Shown here: positions 55,920 through 64,000 of the stretch, piece after piece
Layout: every line of letters begins with the position of its first letter
Numbering within the stretch: the stretch's first letter is position 1
Source: Caldilineaceae bacterium
GTDB lineage: Bacteria > Chloroflexota > Anaerolineae > Caldilineales > Caldilineaceae
Length of the DNA: 64,000 nt
Direction: 5' to 3'
Assembly: GCA_022821585.1 (NCBI GenBank)
Contig: JAJEDI010000055.1
Span: forward strand, 186,001-250,000
The notes under the pieces: model-generated
Seen by the model: the letters and a program-made list of their open reading frames with translations, nothing else
Told to the model about the DNA's origin: nothing
Databases searched by the model: none
Translations under genes and position numbers: made by a program

Positions 55920-57767
55920 CTATCGGTCTACCTCACCCAGTACAATGTCGATCGAACCGATGTTGGTCACGACGTCGGAGAGCATCTCGCCGCGACTGAT
56001 ATGGTCGATAGCATAAAGGTTGTTGAAGCTTGGGCCGTGAACGTGCAGGCGATACGGCTTGGCCGAACCGTCGCTGTACACAAAGAATCCCAGCTCGCCC
56101 TTGCTGTTTTCGATGCCGTGATAGAAAAACCCCGGCGCCACATGGAAGCCTTCGGTCATCAGCTTGAAGTGGTGAATCAACGCCTCCATGCTCACGTCCA
56201 ATTCGGCGCGCGGCGGTAGAGCCACCTTACGATTGTTCGACCTGTAGAGGCCGCTCGGGAGGTTGTCCACCGCCTGTTCCAGGATGCGTACGCTCTGTCG
56301 CATCTCCTCCAGTCGGATTTTGAAGCGCGCGTAACAGTCGCCGCTGTCACTGGTTGGGACCTCGAACTCGTATGCCTCATAGCCGCTGTAAGGTCGATCG
56401 CGGCGCAGGTCCCAGTCGACGCCGCTGCCGCGCAGCATCGGCCCGGTCAGACCCATGCCCAAAGCATCTTCGGCGCTGATGTGACCGATTCCGATCAGGC
56501 GTTCCTGCCACAGCGGCGCCTCTGTTACCATCGCCTCGTATTCGCTGATCTTCTGCGGCATCACTCGCAGGAAATCCTTCAACTCAGCCACAAAAGCGTC
56601 CGGCAAGTCCTGCCAGACGCCGCCGATACGAATAAAGCTGACCGTAAGCCTGGCGCCGCAGACCATTTCGAACAGATCCAGGATCCGTTCCCGTTCGCGC
56701 GTCGCATACATCAGAAGGCTCATACCGGTCCCCGAGACGTCCAGGACGTGCGTCGCCAGCCAGAACAGGTGAGAGGCGATTCGCTGCAACTCTGCCATGA
56801 TCACACGGATCACCTGCGCCCGTTCGGGTATCTCCAGTCCCAGCATATGCTCGATTGTCAAACAGTAACCCAGATTGTTCGACATTGAGGACAGGTAGTC
56901 CATGCGGTCGGTGTAATAGACGAAATCCTTGTAGCGCTTGTTTTCCCCCGTCTTTTCGAATCCAGAATGGAGAAATCCCAGGTCTGGGTCGATACTCACG
57001 ATGCGCTCGCCGTCCATCTCCACGACCAGGCGCAGTACCCCGTGTGTGCTTGGATGGTGCGGCCCCATATTGATGACCATGTTCTGGCGGCTCATCCCCG
57101 GCGGCAAGTCAGGTACCGTGCTTTCCGCCGGCAGGATCTGAGAGCCAAGCGTGTCGAACTCCGGGTCGTCCCATGTGAACGTAAAGGGTACCTCTTCTCC
57201 GCCGAGGGGGGCCTGTTTCTGCAGCGGGTGGTTGGGCCAGTTCTTGGGCATAAGGATCCGTCGCAGGTCCGGATGGCCCGTGAAGTGGATTCCCATCAGG
57301 TCGTACACTTCCCGCTCCGGCCACTCGGCACCCTGGTACACTCCGGTCAAGCTGTCAATCTGTGCCGAATCGCCGCCGCCCGCTTCCGTTTCGCAGTCGG
57401 CAATTACGGTCAGGTGCTGGTTGCGCGAGTAGGAGCGAAACTGGTAGACCGATTGAAAACGGGCGCCGCCATCCAGAGGCAGATGGGACCGGTCCACACT
57501 GGAAACGTCTATCAGCGTCTCGTATGAGAGTTCGGGATCATCACGCAAAACTGTGGCCAGCGCCTTGAGTCGCCCCGGGTCAACGTAGACGACCTGATTG
57601 CCGTAGTGCAGGCCGGCCGCAACGATGTCCTCCCCAAACTGTTCGCAGATGCGCCTCGTATCGTCGGTTTCTCCCTCTGGCATGGGCGCCAGTGCGGGGA
57701 TCCCCGGTGGATTTAGGGTTCGTTGGGTCTCGTATGCGCGAACAACCGGTGCTACATCAAGAGGCAT
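55920..57767 (-). CDS. nuoCD: Fused NADH-quinone oxidoreductase subunits C and D
   Basis: A 615-residue fusion that joins the 30-kDa NuoC part (about residues 25-190, with EWPEREVYDLMGIHFTGHPDLRRIL) to the 49-kDa NuoD part (about 215-615). NuoD has NMGPHHPSTHGVLRL, with the quinone-binding histidine, followed by YTDRMDYLSSMSNN, the quinone-site tyrosine region, and the C-terminal DIVLGEVDR ending typical of the family. The fusion also occurs in some proteobacteria. It starts about 110 bases after nuoB. Confidence 0.96.
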   Translation of the reverse strand: MPLDVAPVVRAYETQRTLNPPGIPALAPMPEGETDDTRRICEQFGEDIVAAGLHYGNQVVYVDPGRLKALATVLRDDPELSYETLIDVSSVDRSHLPLDGGARFQSVYQFRSYSRNQHLTVIADCETEAGGGDSAQIDSLTGVYQGAEWPEREVYDLMGIHFTGHPDLRRILMPKNWPNHPLQKQAPLGGEEVPFTFTWDDPEFDTLGSQILPAESTVPDLPPGMSRQNMVINMGPHHPSTHGVLRLVVEMDGERIVSIDPDLGFLHSGFEKTGENKRYKDFVYYTDRMDYLSSMSNNLGYCLTIEHMLGLEIPERAQVIRVIMAELQRIASHLFWLATHVLDVSGTGMSLLMYATRERERILDLFEMVCGARLTVSFIRIGGVWQDLPDAFVAELKDFLRVMPQKISEYEAMVTEAPLWQERLIGIGHISAEDALGMGLTGPMLRGSGVDWDLRRDRPYSGYEAYEFEVPTSDSGDCYARFKIRLEEMRQSVRILEQAVDNLPSGLYRSNNRKVALPPRAELDVSMEALIHHFKLMTEGFHVAPGFFYHGIENSKGELGFFVYSDGSAKPYRLHVHGPSFNNLYAIDHISRGEMLSDVVTNIGSIDIVLGEVDR

Positions 57768-57880
57768 CGCTCAACTCGCTCTCATTTCTGCAGTTCGGCT
57801 CCGATGGACACAGTTCTGTGTCCATCGGCAGGATTACCTGTGTAAGTGGTAGCGCCTTCCAACGGAATGAATCGCCAAGG

Positions 57881-58408
57881 TCAAACACTCAGAGGCGCGA
57901 TCTCGTCAACGGCCAGCGGTTCTTCGACACTGCGCCACGCCCCAACCGATTCACTGCGCTGTTTTGCTCGCAGCAGATCCATTGCGTAGAGCAGGGACTC
58001 AGGTCGAGGCGGGCAGCCCGGAACATAGACGTCAACGGGGATGATTTTGTCCACCCCCTGGATGATGGCGTAATTGTTGAAAGGCCCGCCTGCGCTGGCG
58101 CAGATGCCCATGGCGATTACCCATTTGGGTGCCAGCATCTGGTCGTAAATGCGCTTTATCACCGGCGCCATCTTGTTGCTGACGCGACCGGAGACGATCA
58201 TGAGATCGGCCTGCCGCGGACTGGCCCGGAAGAGCTCCGACCCGTATCGGGCAATGTCGTGGCGGGCTGTACCTGTAGCAATCATTTCCATCGCGCAACA
58301 GGCTAGCCCGAAGAGCAGCGGCCACGTGCTATTGGCTCTACCCCAATTGATTACGCTGTCCAGCGACGTCGTCAAAATGCCTTCGGGAACCTTTTCTTCT
58401 AGACCCAT
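57881..58408 (-). CDS. nuoB: NADH-quinone oxidoreductase subunit B
   Basis: A 175-residue subunit carrying the terminal 4Fe-4S cluster N2. Ligands are the tandem cysteines in [10 protein letters not shown], the cysteine in [10 protein letters not shown] and that in VPGCPPRPE; the [17 protein letters not shown] helix is also typical. The ATG at 58408 has AAAGGAAC upstream and is preferred to a longer in-frame start at 58456. No gene was seen in the 58409-58570 gap towards nuoA. Confidence 0.97.
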   Translation of the reverse strand: MGLEEKVPEGILTTSLDSVINWGRANSTWPLLFGLACCAMEMIATGTARHDIARYGSELFRASPRQADLMIVSGRVSNKMAPVIKRIYDQMLAPKWVIAMGICASAGGPFNNYAIIQGVDKIIPVDVYVPGCPPRPESLLYAMDLLRAKQRSESVGAWRSVEEPLAVDEIAPLSV

Positions 58409-58570
58409 GTCCGTTCCTTTACATCTACATCTCTGCAGCCCAGCCGGAGGCGGCATTTTCTGAACGCGGCAACTGGTTTTCGGCTCTCTGGCCCTTCCAG
58501 CCTTCGCCTGTACCAGTAAGATGTCATTATCCTGAGAAAAGCTGTGCGCGACGGCCAGATCCCTCAGTCT

Positions 58571-58927
58571 CTAGTCCCAGTCGAGAGCGCCCTTCTTCCA
58601 TTCATAGAGGAAACCTACAACAAGTACAATGAAAAAGGGAATCATCGCCAACAGGGCAAACAGGCGAAGATCTCTCAAGACGGCCGCCCACGGGTAGAGG
58701 AAGATTACTTCGATGTCGAAGATCAGAAAGAGCATGGCAACCAGATAGTACTTAACCGGGAATCGTCGACGGGCGTCGGCGAAGGGGATAATCCCCGATT
58801 CGTAGGGCTCCAACTTCTGATTGTTGCGCTCTCGAGGACCGAGCAGTGAGGGCAGACCTATGGCGATTGCGCCGAATCCGGCCGCCAGCAGGATCAGTAT
58901 GAGAAGTGGCAGATAGTCGCTTGCCAT
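58571..58927 (-). CDS. nuoA: NADH-quinone oxidoreductase subunit A
   Basis: A 118-residue subunit with three membrane spans and the loop that gates the quinone cavity: KLEPYESGIIPFADARRRFPVKYYLVAMLFLIFDIEVIFLYPW. The ATG at 58927 has AAGGA upstream and gives the standard length; the longer start at 58978 lies only about a dozen bases from the predicted transcription start. First gene of the complete complex I operon. Confidence 0.96.
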   Translation of the reverse strand: MASDYLPLLILILLAAGFGAIAIGLPSLLGPRERNNQKLEPYESGIIPFADARRRFPVKYYLVAMLFLIFDIEVIFLYPWAAVLRDLRLFALLAMIPFFIVLVVGFLYEWKKGALDWD

Positions 58928-58996
58928 CTCGTATTCCTTTTCAGCGAAACTGAAAGGCTTGGGGACCTGTTCGTGCATTTTTCCACGAACGACCTA

Positions 58997-59026
58997 ATTC
59001 TAGCACGAACTGAAAATGACTGTCAA
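58997..59026 (-). promoter_or_regulatory. Promoter of the complete nuo operon
   Basis: On the minus strand TTGACA (59026-59021) and TAGAAT (59002-58997) are separated by 18 bases. The predicted start near 58990 leaves about 60 bases before nuoA. Confidence 0.7.
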
Positions 59027-59191
59027 AGCCTGTCGGTGTCAATTGTGTACAAAGAGCAAGCGGGCAGGCCGCGTCGAATGATCATCCTCCCCACCTCGCC
59101 TGTTCCCGTGGAGTGCCTCGTAGATGCAGTAACCTGGAGCATGTTCAACGCGTTTAAGCAGGGCACAGACTTTCGCTATCAGAAATCGCTA

Positions 59192-59200
59192 TGCTATACT
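59192..59200 (+). promoter_or_regulatory. Extended -10 promoter element of the second nuo locus
   Basis: TGCTATACT is an extended -10 element 44 bases before the second nuoA; no convincing -35 lies upstream. It faces away from the promoter of the complete operon. Confidence 0.5.
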
Positions 59201-59243
59201 TTCGCGGGAGTTTGTTAAATTCCACACAAACGGATTCTCGGCA

Positions 59244-59600
59244 ATGCTCAGTCAATATTTCTTCATTCTTATTATGTCCGGCTTGGCGATTGTGCTTCCA
59301 CTTGCCGCCATCGTTATGGGCCATTTCCTTGGTCCCCGCCGGCCTGACGAGATCAAGAACGACATCTACGAGAGTGGCGTCGAAACCATTGGTGAGACGT
59401 GGGTCCAGTTCCGAGCACAGTACTACCTGATAGGCCTGGTATTCGTCGTGTTCGACGTTGAAGCGCTGTTCCTCTTTCCAATTGCAGTGGCATACCAACA
59501 ATTGGAAATGTTTGCCGTGCTCGCAACCATTTTCTTCATTCTGCTGCTCGTGATCGGACTCATGTACGACTGGCGCAAAGGCGCTTTGGAGTGGCAATAG
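59244..59600 (+). CDS. nuoA: NADH-quinone oxidoreductase subunit A, second copy
   Basis: A 118-residue NuoA paralogue with three spans and the loop [45 protein letters not shown]. The YESG motif and the Asp/Glu in the third span are kept, but the loop differs from the other NuoA in the window, where PFADARRRFPV occupies the same place. The ribosome-binding site is weak. It opens a separate, divergent complex I locus. Confidence 0.95.
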   Translation: MLSQYFFILIMSGLAIVLPLAAIVMGHFLGPRRPDEIKNDIYESGVETIGETWVQFRAQYYLIGLVFVVFDVEALFLFPIAVAYQQLEMFAVLATIFFILLLVIGLMYDWRKGALEWQ

Positions 59601-59685
59601 GCCTGGTTCTCGTGCTGCCCATGTCGAATCAGTGGGCTGCACTGAAAGGCCTCGGTTTCTCAGCTACCTGTTTGGAGGAACAACT

Positions 59686-60927
59686 ATGCAGGTAACCCAA
59701 TGGAGCGAAGCACTATCCAGTTGGCTCATGGGACTGGGACTTCCCGGCTGGGCGGCCATCTTCCTCGTGTACGCTGTCGGGTCCTTTATCCTGATCAACT
59801 ATGGCATGTTGTCAGTGCTCCTGTTGATCTGGATCACGCGCAAAGCCATTAGCCGTATTCAGGACCGAATCGGCCCCAATCGCGTTGGTAAGTACGGCCT
59901 CCTCCAGACCGTGGCTGACGCGGCCAAGTTGCTCTCCAAAGAGGATATCACGCCCTACGAAGCAGATAAGATCGCCTACAACCTGTCTCCTGTACTGGCG
60001 GTATTCGGTGTGCTGATGCTGCTGGCGGTCGTACCCTTTGCGCCGGGCCTGACCGGCGTGGACCTGAACATCGCCGCCCTTTACGTAGTGGCGCTCGGCT
60101 CAATTGGCATTATGGCGGCGCTGATGGCCGGCTGGGGCAGCAATAACAAGTACGCCTTGCTCGCCGGCTTTCGCGTGGTGGCCCAACTCCTGAGCTACGA
60201 AATCCCCCTGGTGCTGGCAATCCTGACGGTGGTCCTGCTTACCGGTTCCATGCGCTTCGGTCAGATCGTGGAACTTCAGTCACTCAATATCGGCGGCTTT
60301 AACCTCGGCTTGGGCTGGCTTGGAATTGTCATGCCGGGTGCGCTAATCGTCTTCTTTGTGAGCTCGCTTGCCGAGGCTGAACTCACGCCTTTTGATTTGT
60401 TGGAAGCGGAATCTGAACTGATCGCCGGATTCCACATCGAGTATTCGGGCATGAAGTTCGCCATGTTCTTCCTGGCCCAGTTTCTCAACGCCTGGATACT
60501 GGCTGCTGTCGCCGTCACCCTGTTTCTGGGAGGCTGGCAAGGCCCCGGCGTCGGCTTGCCGGTCATCGGCCCGTTATTGGGTCTCGGCTACTTTATGATC
60601 AAGGTGTACGGCATTTACGTCCTGCAGCAGTGGATTCGCGGGACTTTTCCTCGCATCCGCATTGATCAGATGATGTATTTCGCCTGGAAGGTCCTGGTGC
60701 CGCTGATGATCGGGCTGATTGTCGCCCAGGCCATCATCCAGAAGCTGCCGACCCCGGTTGCCATTCAATATGTGCTGATCTTCATCGCAAACGTCGGCGT
60801 AATGGCTGTCGTAGCCTACGTCCTGCAGAAATATTTCCGTGAAGAACAGATGCGAACGAAGCGCTCTTTCGAACCCTCTTCACTGATAGGTTCAATGCAG
60901 GTCTCCGAAAAAGGCACGATGTATTAG
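59686..60927 (+). CDS. nuoH: NADH-quinone oxidoreductase subunit H, divergent second copy
   Basis: A 413-residue NuoH paralogue, about 90 residues longer than the other copy, with a longer middle and a C-terminal extension ([17 protein letters not shown]...). GGAGG lies before the ATG at 59686. Conserved parts include [22 protein letters not shown] and [21 protein letters not shown]. Two quinone-site signatures differ: the usual Glu-Arg before the GPNR loop is Thr-Arg ([11 protein letters not shown]), and the usual AETNR-PFDLPE is [12 protein letters not shown]. It directly follows nuoA; the B, C and D genes normally between them are absent. Confidence 0.95.
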   Translation: MQVTQWSEALSSWLMGLGLPGWAAIFLVYAVGSFILINYGMLSVLLLIWITRKAISRIQDRIGPNRVGKYGLLQTVADAAKLLSKEDITPYEADKIAYNLSPVLAVFGVLMLLAVVPFAPGLTGVDLNIAALYVVALGSIGIMAALMAGWGSNNKYALLAGFRVVAQLLSYEIPLVLAILTVVLLTGSMRFGQIVELQSLNIGGFNLGLGWLGIVMPGALIVFFVSSLAEAELTPFDLLEAESELIAGFHIEYSGMKFAMFFLAQFLNAWILAAVAVTLFLGGWQGPGVGLPVIGPLLGLGYFMIKVYGIYVLQQWIRGTFPRIRIDQMMYFAWKVLVPLMIGLIVAQAIIQKLPTPVAIQYVLIFIANVGVMAVVAYVLQKYFREEQMRTKRSFEPSSLIGSMQVSEKGTMY

Positions 60928-61025
60928 GTTCTTGCTTACCAGTTTCAGACAGATTGGGGCTGCGGCACAGTTCGGGGCACAGGCCGATATAGTGTCACGC
61001 CCCACAATCAAAGGCAGGAATTCCC

Positions 61026-61556
61026 ATGCAGTTACCGCTGGGCATCGAGGTACCGATTCCAACATTTGAACAATTCGTGTTCATTCAGGTAGCTCTGCTG
61101 ACGGCCGTAGCCGGTCTGGCCGTAGTGATGAGCCGCAACCTCTTTCACAGCGCTCTGGCCCTGACGCTGACCTTTTTCGGCGTCGCCGGCGTCTACGTCT
61201 TTCTGGAGGCCGAGTTTCTGGCTGTCAGCCAGGTACTTGTGTACGTCGGCGCGATCGCCATGCTCATCGCGTTCGCCATTATGCTCACGCGCAGTATGAT
61301 GTACGGGCGTACCTCGCCGCTCAACAATCAATGGGGAAAGTCTTCCCTCTTTGCCTTTCTCTTTTTCATTGGGCTGCTCGCCTTTGCTCGAGCAACACCC
61401 TGGCCGGCCCCGGGCGAGGAGGTCATCGCCGACGAAGCGCTGATCGGCGCACTGGGTAGAGAGTTTGTAACCACCTACGTAATTGCTTTTGAAGTTCTGG
61501 GGCTGCTGCTGCTTCTGGCTCTGGTCGGCGCTGTCATGTTGGCACGCGACCGCTAG
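61026..61556 (+). CDS. nuoJ: NADH-quinone oxidoreductase subunit J, second copy
   Basis: A 176-residue membrane subunit with five spans and the family core SRNLFHSALALTLTFFGVAGVYVFLEAEFLAVSQVLVYVGAIAMLIAFAIML-type region, including the TM3 glycine. AGGAA lies 7 bases upstream of the ATG. No nuoI lies between nuoH and nuoJ in this locus, unlike the complete operon. It is followed by nuoK after 77 bases. Confidence 0.95.
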   Translation: MQLPLGIEVPIPTFEQFVFIQVALLTAVAGLAVVMSRNLFHSALALTLTFFGVAGVYVFLEAEFLAVSQVLVYVGAIAMLIAFAIMLTRSMMYGRTSPLNNQWGKSSLFAFLFFIGLLAFARATPWPAPGEEVIADEALIGALGREFVTTYVIAFEVLGLLLLLALVGAVMLARDR

Positions 61557-61633
61557 GGCTCTGTTGTACGAAGTCGGCTGCCGCAAAGACCGATCGCCGA
61601 TTTCTCGTCACCGCTTCTGTTTGGGGTCTATCT

Positions 61634-61948
61634 ATGGTTCCGCTCAGCTGGTATCTGATGCTCGCCGCCTTCCTGTTTTCGTGCGGCCTGTACGGCGCGC
61701 TTGCGCGGCGCAACGCCATCGCCATGCTCATGGGCATTGAGCTGATGCTCAACGCTGCCAACATAAATCTGGTGGCATTTTGGCGTCACGGATTCGGTCC
61801 CATGGAGGACCTGACCGGTCAGGCCTTTGCCGTGCTGATCATTGGCCTGGCTGCAGCCGAGGCCGCTGTGGGCTTGGCGCTGATCATCGCCGTCTATCGC
61901 GAGCGGCGCACAATTGATGTCGACGAACTCGACATTCTTTCGGGCTGA
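61634..61948 (+). CDS. nuoK: NADH-quinone oxidoreductase subunit K, second copy
   Basis: A 104-residue, three-span subunit. Both conserved membrane glutamates are present, in IAMLMGIELMLNAANINLVAF and LAAAEAAVGLALI. The sequence is clearly related to, but distinct from, the other NuoK in the window. Second-locus order so far is A-H-J-K. Confidence 0.96.
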   Translation: MVPLSWYLMLAAFLFSCGLYGALARRNAIAMLMGIELMLNAANINLVAFWRHGFGPMEDLTGQAFAVLIIGLAAAEAAVGLALIIAVYRERRTIDVDELDILSG

Positions 61949-61989
61949 GTCGTCCTGAACAGGTAGGATGACGCCGCTGCCGGCGTCAT

Positions 61990-62364
61990 GTGCGGAGAAA
62001 CCGGGAAAAGGTGGCCAAAAGGCAGCTTACGGGAACACTTGACGAACAGTGCAGTTTTCTCTACCAGCTCGCGCAGGAGAAAATGGGGGACGGCAACTAT
62101 ACAGGCGCCGTCTATGCACTTAAAGAGATCGTCAGACACAAGCCTGACTATCGCGATGCAGCACAGCTCCTGGAGAAAGCCCGCCGGCACAAGAAGGCGC
62201 AGTCATTTCGACTGATCATCTCTCTTGCCGGAGCAGCCCTGTTTGTTGGCATTGGCTCGACAGCAGGAGTACCCAACGATCTGTGGCTGTTCGTCCTGGC
62301 ATTTGCCGGCCTGCTTGTCGGGTATGTGTTCGCCAACCTGATTCGACGTCAGGCAACGTCTTAG
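61990..62364 (+). CDS. TPR-like membrane protein between nuoK and nuoL
   Basis: A protein of about 124 residues of unknown function. Residues about 20-65 look like a TPR-type helical pair (FLYQLAQEKMGDGNYTGAVYALKEIVRHKPDYRDAAQLLEKA), followed by a basic stretch and two membrane spans (about 73-92 and 97-115). The GTG at 61990 or another GTG at 62011, which has a GGGAAAAG site, may be the start. Its location inside a complex I locus suggests an assembly or accessory role, but this is inference from position alone. No equivalent occurs in the complete nuo operon of this window. Confidence 0.72.
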   Translation: MRRNREKVAKRQLTGTLDEQCSFLYQLAQEKMGDGNYTGAVYALKEIVRHKPDYRDAAQLLEKARRHKKAQSFRLIISLAGAALFVGIGSTAGVPNDLWLFVLAFAGLLVGYVFANLIRRQATS

Positions 62365-62433
62365 TCCTGGCAGAGTTTTACTGAACTGACTACGGAAGAC
62401 TGTCCGGTTTCCATTTATTCTTGAGGCTCTTTT

Positions 62434-64000
62434 ATGGAAGGACTATTCAGCGTCACCTGGGTTGTGCCGATTCCCCCCTTCCTGGCATTCCTGGCGATCC
62501 TGCTGTTTCTGAATAAGAACAAAAGGGGCAGCGCACTGACCGCGATTGGCTCCGCTCTCCTCAGTTGTGTTTTGGGTTGGGGAATCGCTTTTGCTTCTTT
62601 CTTCAGTGACCATTTCGGCGATCACCCGGTTGACGAGGCGATTTACACGATTCCCACGGGCGCTACTGAATTTGTCATCGGCTACGCTGTGGACCCGTCC
62701 AATGCCTTGATGCTTTTCATGGTGCCATTTCTGGTGTTGATGATATTCATCTACTCCAGTGGCTACATGAGTTTCCCACACCACCTTAAGGCAGAGCAGT
62801 ACCCGACTGCCTACGCGCAGGGCAAAGATCCCCGTTACAGCCGCTTCATGGCCTACATCTGTCTGTTCGCAACAGGCATGCTCGGTCTGGTCGTCGCCAA
62901 CAATCTGCTCCAGTTCTTTGTGTTCTGGGAAGTGATGGGACTGTGCAGCTACCTCTTGATCGGCTTCTGGTACGAGAAGGCGTCGGCAAGAGCGGCCGCG
63001 GTTAAAGCGTTCATCACCACCCGCATCGGCGATGCCCTCCTCATGATCGGCCTGATCCTGCTGTACGTCCGCAGCGAGCCGAGCAGCCTGCGCTTCAGCG
63101 AGTTGTTCACCGAGACAAACCTGGATCAGCTCGCACATTCGCTGGTCAACATTCCCCTCTTCGGCGAAGTCCACTGGATTTCCCTGATCGGCGTGCTCAT
63201 CTTCTGCGGCGCAATTGGCAAAAGTGCCCAGTTCCCGCTGCATATCTGGCTGCCGGATGCCATGGAAGGGCCCACACCTGTCAGCGCCATGATCCATGCG
63301 GCGACGATGGTGTCAGCCGGTGTCTTCCTTCTGGTCCGGATGTTCCCGATCTACAATTTTTCTCCCGAAGTCTCCGCTAGCACGCTGCAGTTCGTCGCCT
63401 TCATCGGCGCGTTTACTGCTCTGTTCGCGGCCACAATTGCCGTGGCCCAGTGGGACATCAAACGCGTGCTGGCCTACTCCACGATCTCTCAGTTGGGGTA
63501 TATGGTTGCCGCAATCGGCATGGGTGCATATGTGGCCGCGCTCTTCCACCTGTTGACCCACGCCTTCTTCAAGGCTCTCCTGTTCCTCGGTTCCGGCAGC
63601 GTGATTCACGGCGTGGAACACGGCTACCACCACGCCCATGAGCACGCCCACGACGACCACGGCGAGAGCCACACCGAACATATCGTCCGCCGCGCCGATG
63701 GCGTTCTCGATACCGAAGACGCGCAGGATATGCGCAACATGGGGGGCCTCCTGACCAGAATGCCCCGTACTGGGTGGACCTTCATCATTGGTGGTCTGGC
63801 CCTCTCTGGCTTCCCCCTGGTCACTGCAGGCTTCTGGTCGAAGGATGAAATTCTTGCCTTTGCCTGGGATGGCAGCCACCAGTGGGTATTCTGGACGCTG
63901 GCCCTGGCAGCTTTCCTGACCGCTTTCTATACAATGCGCCAGATCGGGCTGACATTCCTGGGCCGGGCGCGCACTGAAGGAGCCTCGCACGCACCGGAGA
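62434..64000 (+). CDS. nuoL: NADH-quinone oxidoreductase subunit L, second copy, truncated by window edge
   Basis: The frame runs open to the right edge from the ATG at 62434 ([15 protein letters not shown]), giving the first 522 residues. Canonical motifs include [61 protein letters not shown] and [18 protein letters not shown], so the proton path appears intact. About residues 395-415 form a very histidine-rich loop ([21 protein letters not shown]) before [20 protein letters not shown]. The upstream gap of 69 bases has no other gene. nuoM and nuoN would be expected beyond the window. Confidence 0.95.
   Translation, partial: MEGLFSVTWVVPIPPFLAFLAILLFLNKNKRGSALTAIGSALLSCVLGWGIAFASFFSDHFGDHPVDEAIYTIPTGATEFVIGYAVDPSNALMLFMVPFLVLMIFIYSSGYMSFPHHLKAEQYPTAYAQGKDPRYSRFMAYICLFATGMLGLVVANNLLQFFVFWEVMGLCSYLLIGFWYEKASARAAAVKAFITTRIGDALLMIGLILLYVRSEPSSLRFSELFTETNLDQLAHSLVNIPLFGEVHWISLIGVLIFCGAIGKSAQFPLHIWLPDAMEGPTPVSAMIHAATMVSAGVFLLVRMFPIYNFSPEVSASTLQFVAFIGAFTALFAATIAVAQWDIKRVLAYSTISQLGYMVAAIGMGAYVAALFHLLTHAFFKALLFLGSGSVIHGVEHGYHHAHEHAHDDHGESHTEHIVRRADGVLDTEDAQDMRNMGGLLTRMPRTGWTFIIGGLALSGFPLVTAGFWSKDEILAFAWDGSHQWVFWTLALAAFLTAFYTMRQIGLTFLGRARTEGASHAPE

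Overview
The window is a dense bacterial chromosome segment of about 60% GC with short intergenic gaps. The best fit is a member of the Chloroflexota (Caldilinea or Anaerolineae type). That placement is inferred from gene content: a Mec/CysO/CysM cysteine-synthesis module otherwise best known from Actinobacteria, a CHAT protease, a Uma2-family nuclease, a fused nuoEF, two NADH dehydrogenase (complex I) loci, and an mreBCD-PBP2-minCD-rodA cluster. No rRNA, tRNA, CRISPR array, insertion sequence or phage gene was recognised.

Left part (1-11 kb). A truncated thiamine-diphosphate enzyme and a VOC protein are followed by a minus-strand pair, a CHAT caspase-like protease upstream of mutS. Next comes a plus-strand sulfur module: a JAMM peptidase (mec), a promoter plus a roughly 310-nt highly structured leader ending in an intrinsic terminator, a CysO-type sulfur carrier, a rhodanese-ThiF activating enzyme and a CysM-type synthase. 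Together they should build cysteine on a protein thiocarboxylate and release it. The carrier ends in Gly-Gly-Ser-Arg, so it probably needs trimming first.

Middle (11-35 kb). This part holds an ABC exporter of the LolCDE/MacB type, an M24 peptidase, a secreted S41 protease, a sugar-nucleotide epimerase, and purH behind a ZTP riboswitch with a terminator. It continues with gnd, a TlpA thioredoxin, an APH-fold kinase, an O-antigen-ligase-like protein, a SIMPL protein, a small membrane protein made of 15-residue repeats behind a consensus sigma-70 promoter, ribosomal protein L25, a LysM/M23 endopeptidase, hpt, a Nudix hydrolase and tilS.

Cell shape and division (35-43 kb). mreB, mreC, mreD, mrdA (PBP2), minC, minD and rodA lie on one strand in short succession. 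They encode the elongation machinery together with the division-site inhibitor.

Respiration (43-64 kb). A complete complex I operon (nuoA, B, CD, EF, G, H, I, J, K, L, M, N) runs on the minus strand, with a Uma2-family nuclease gene embedded between nuoEF and nuoG. Divergent from it, a second locus (nuoA, H, J, K, a TPR-like membrane protein, nuoL) starts on the plus strand and leaves the window. It has no nuoBCD between A and H, and its NuoH departs from the usual quinone-site signatures, so it looks like a specialised second complex I or a membrane-arm paralogue.
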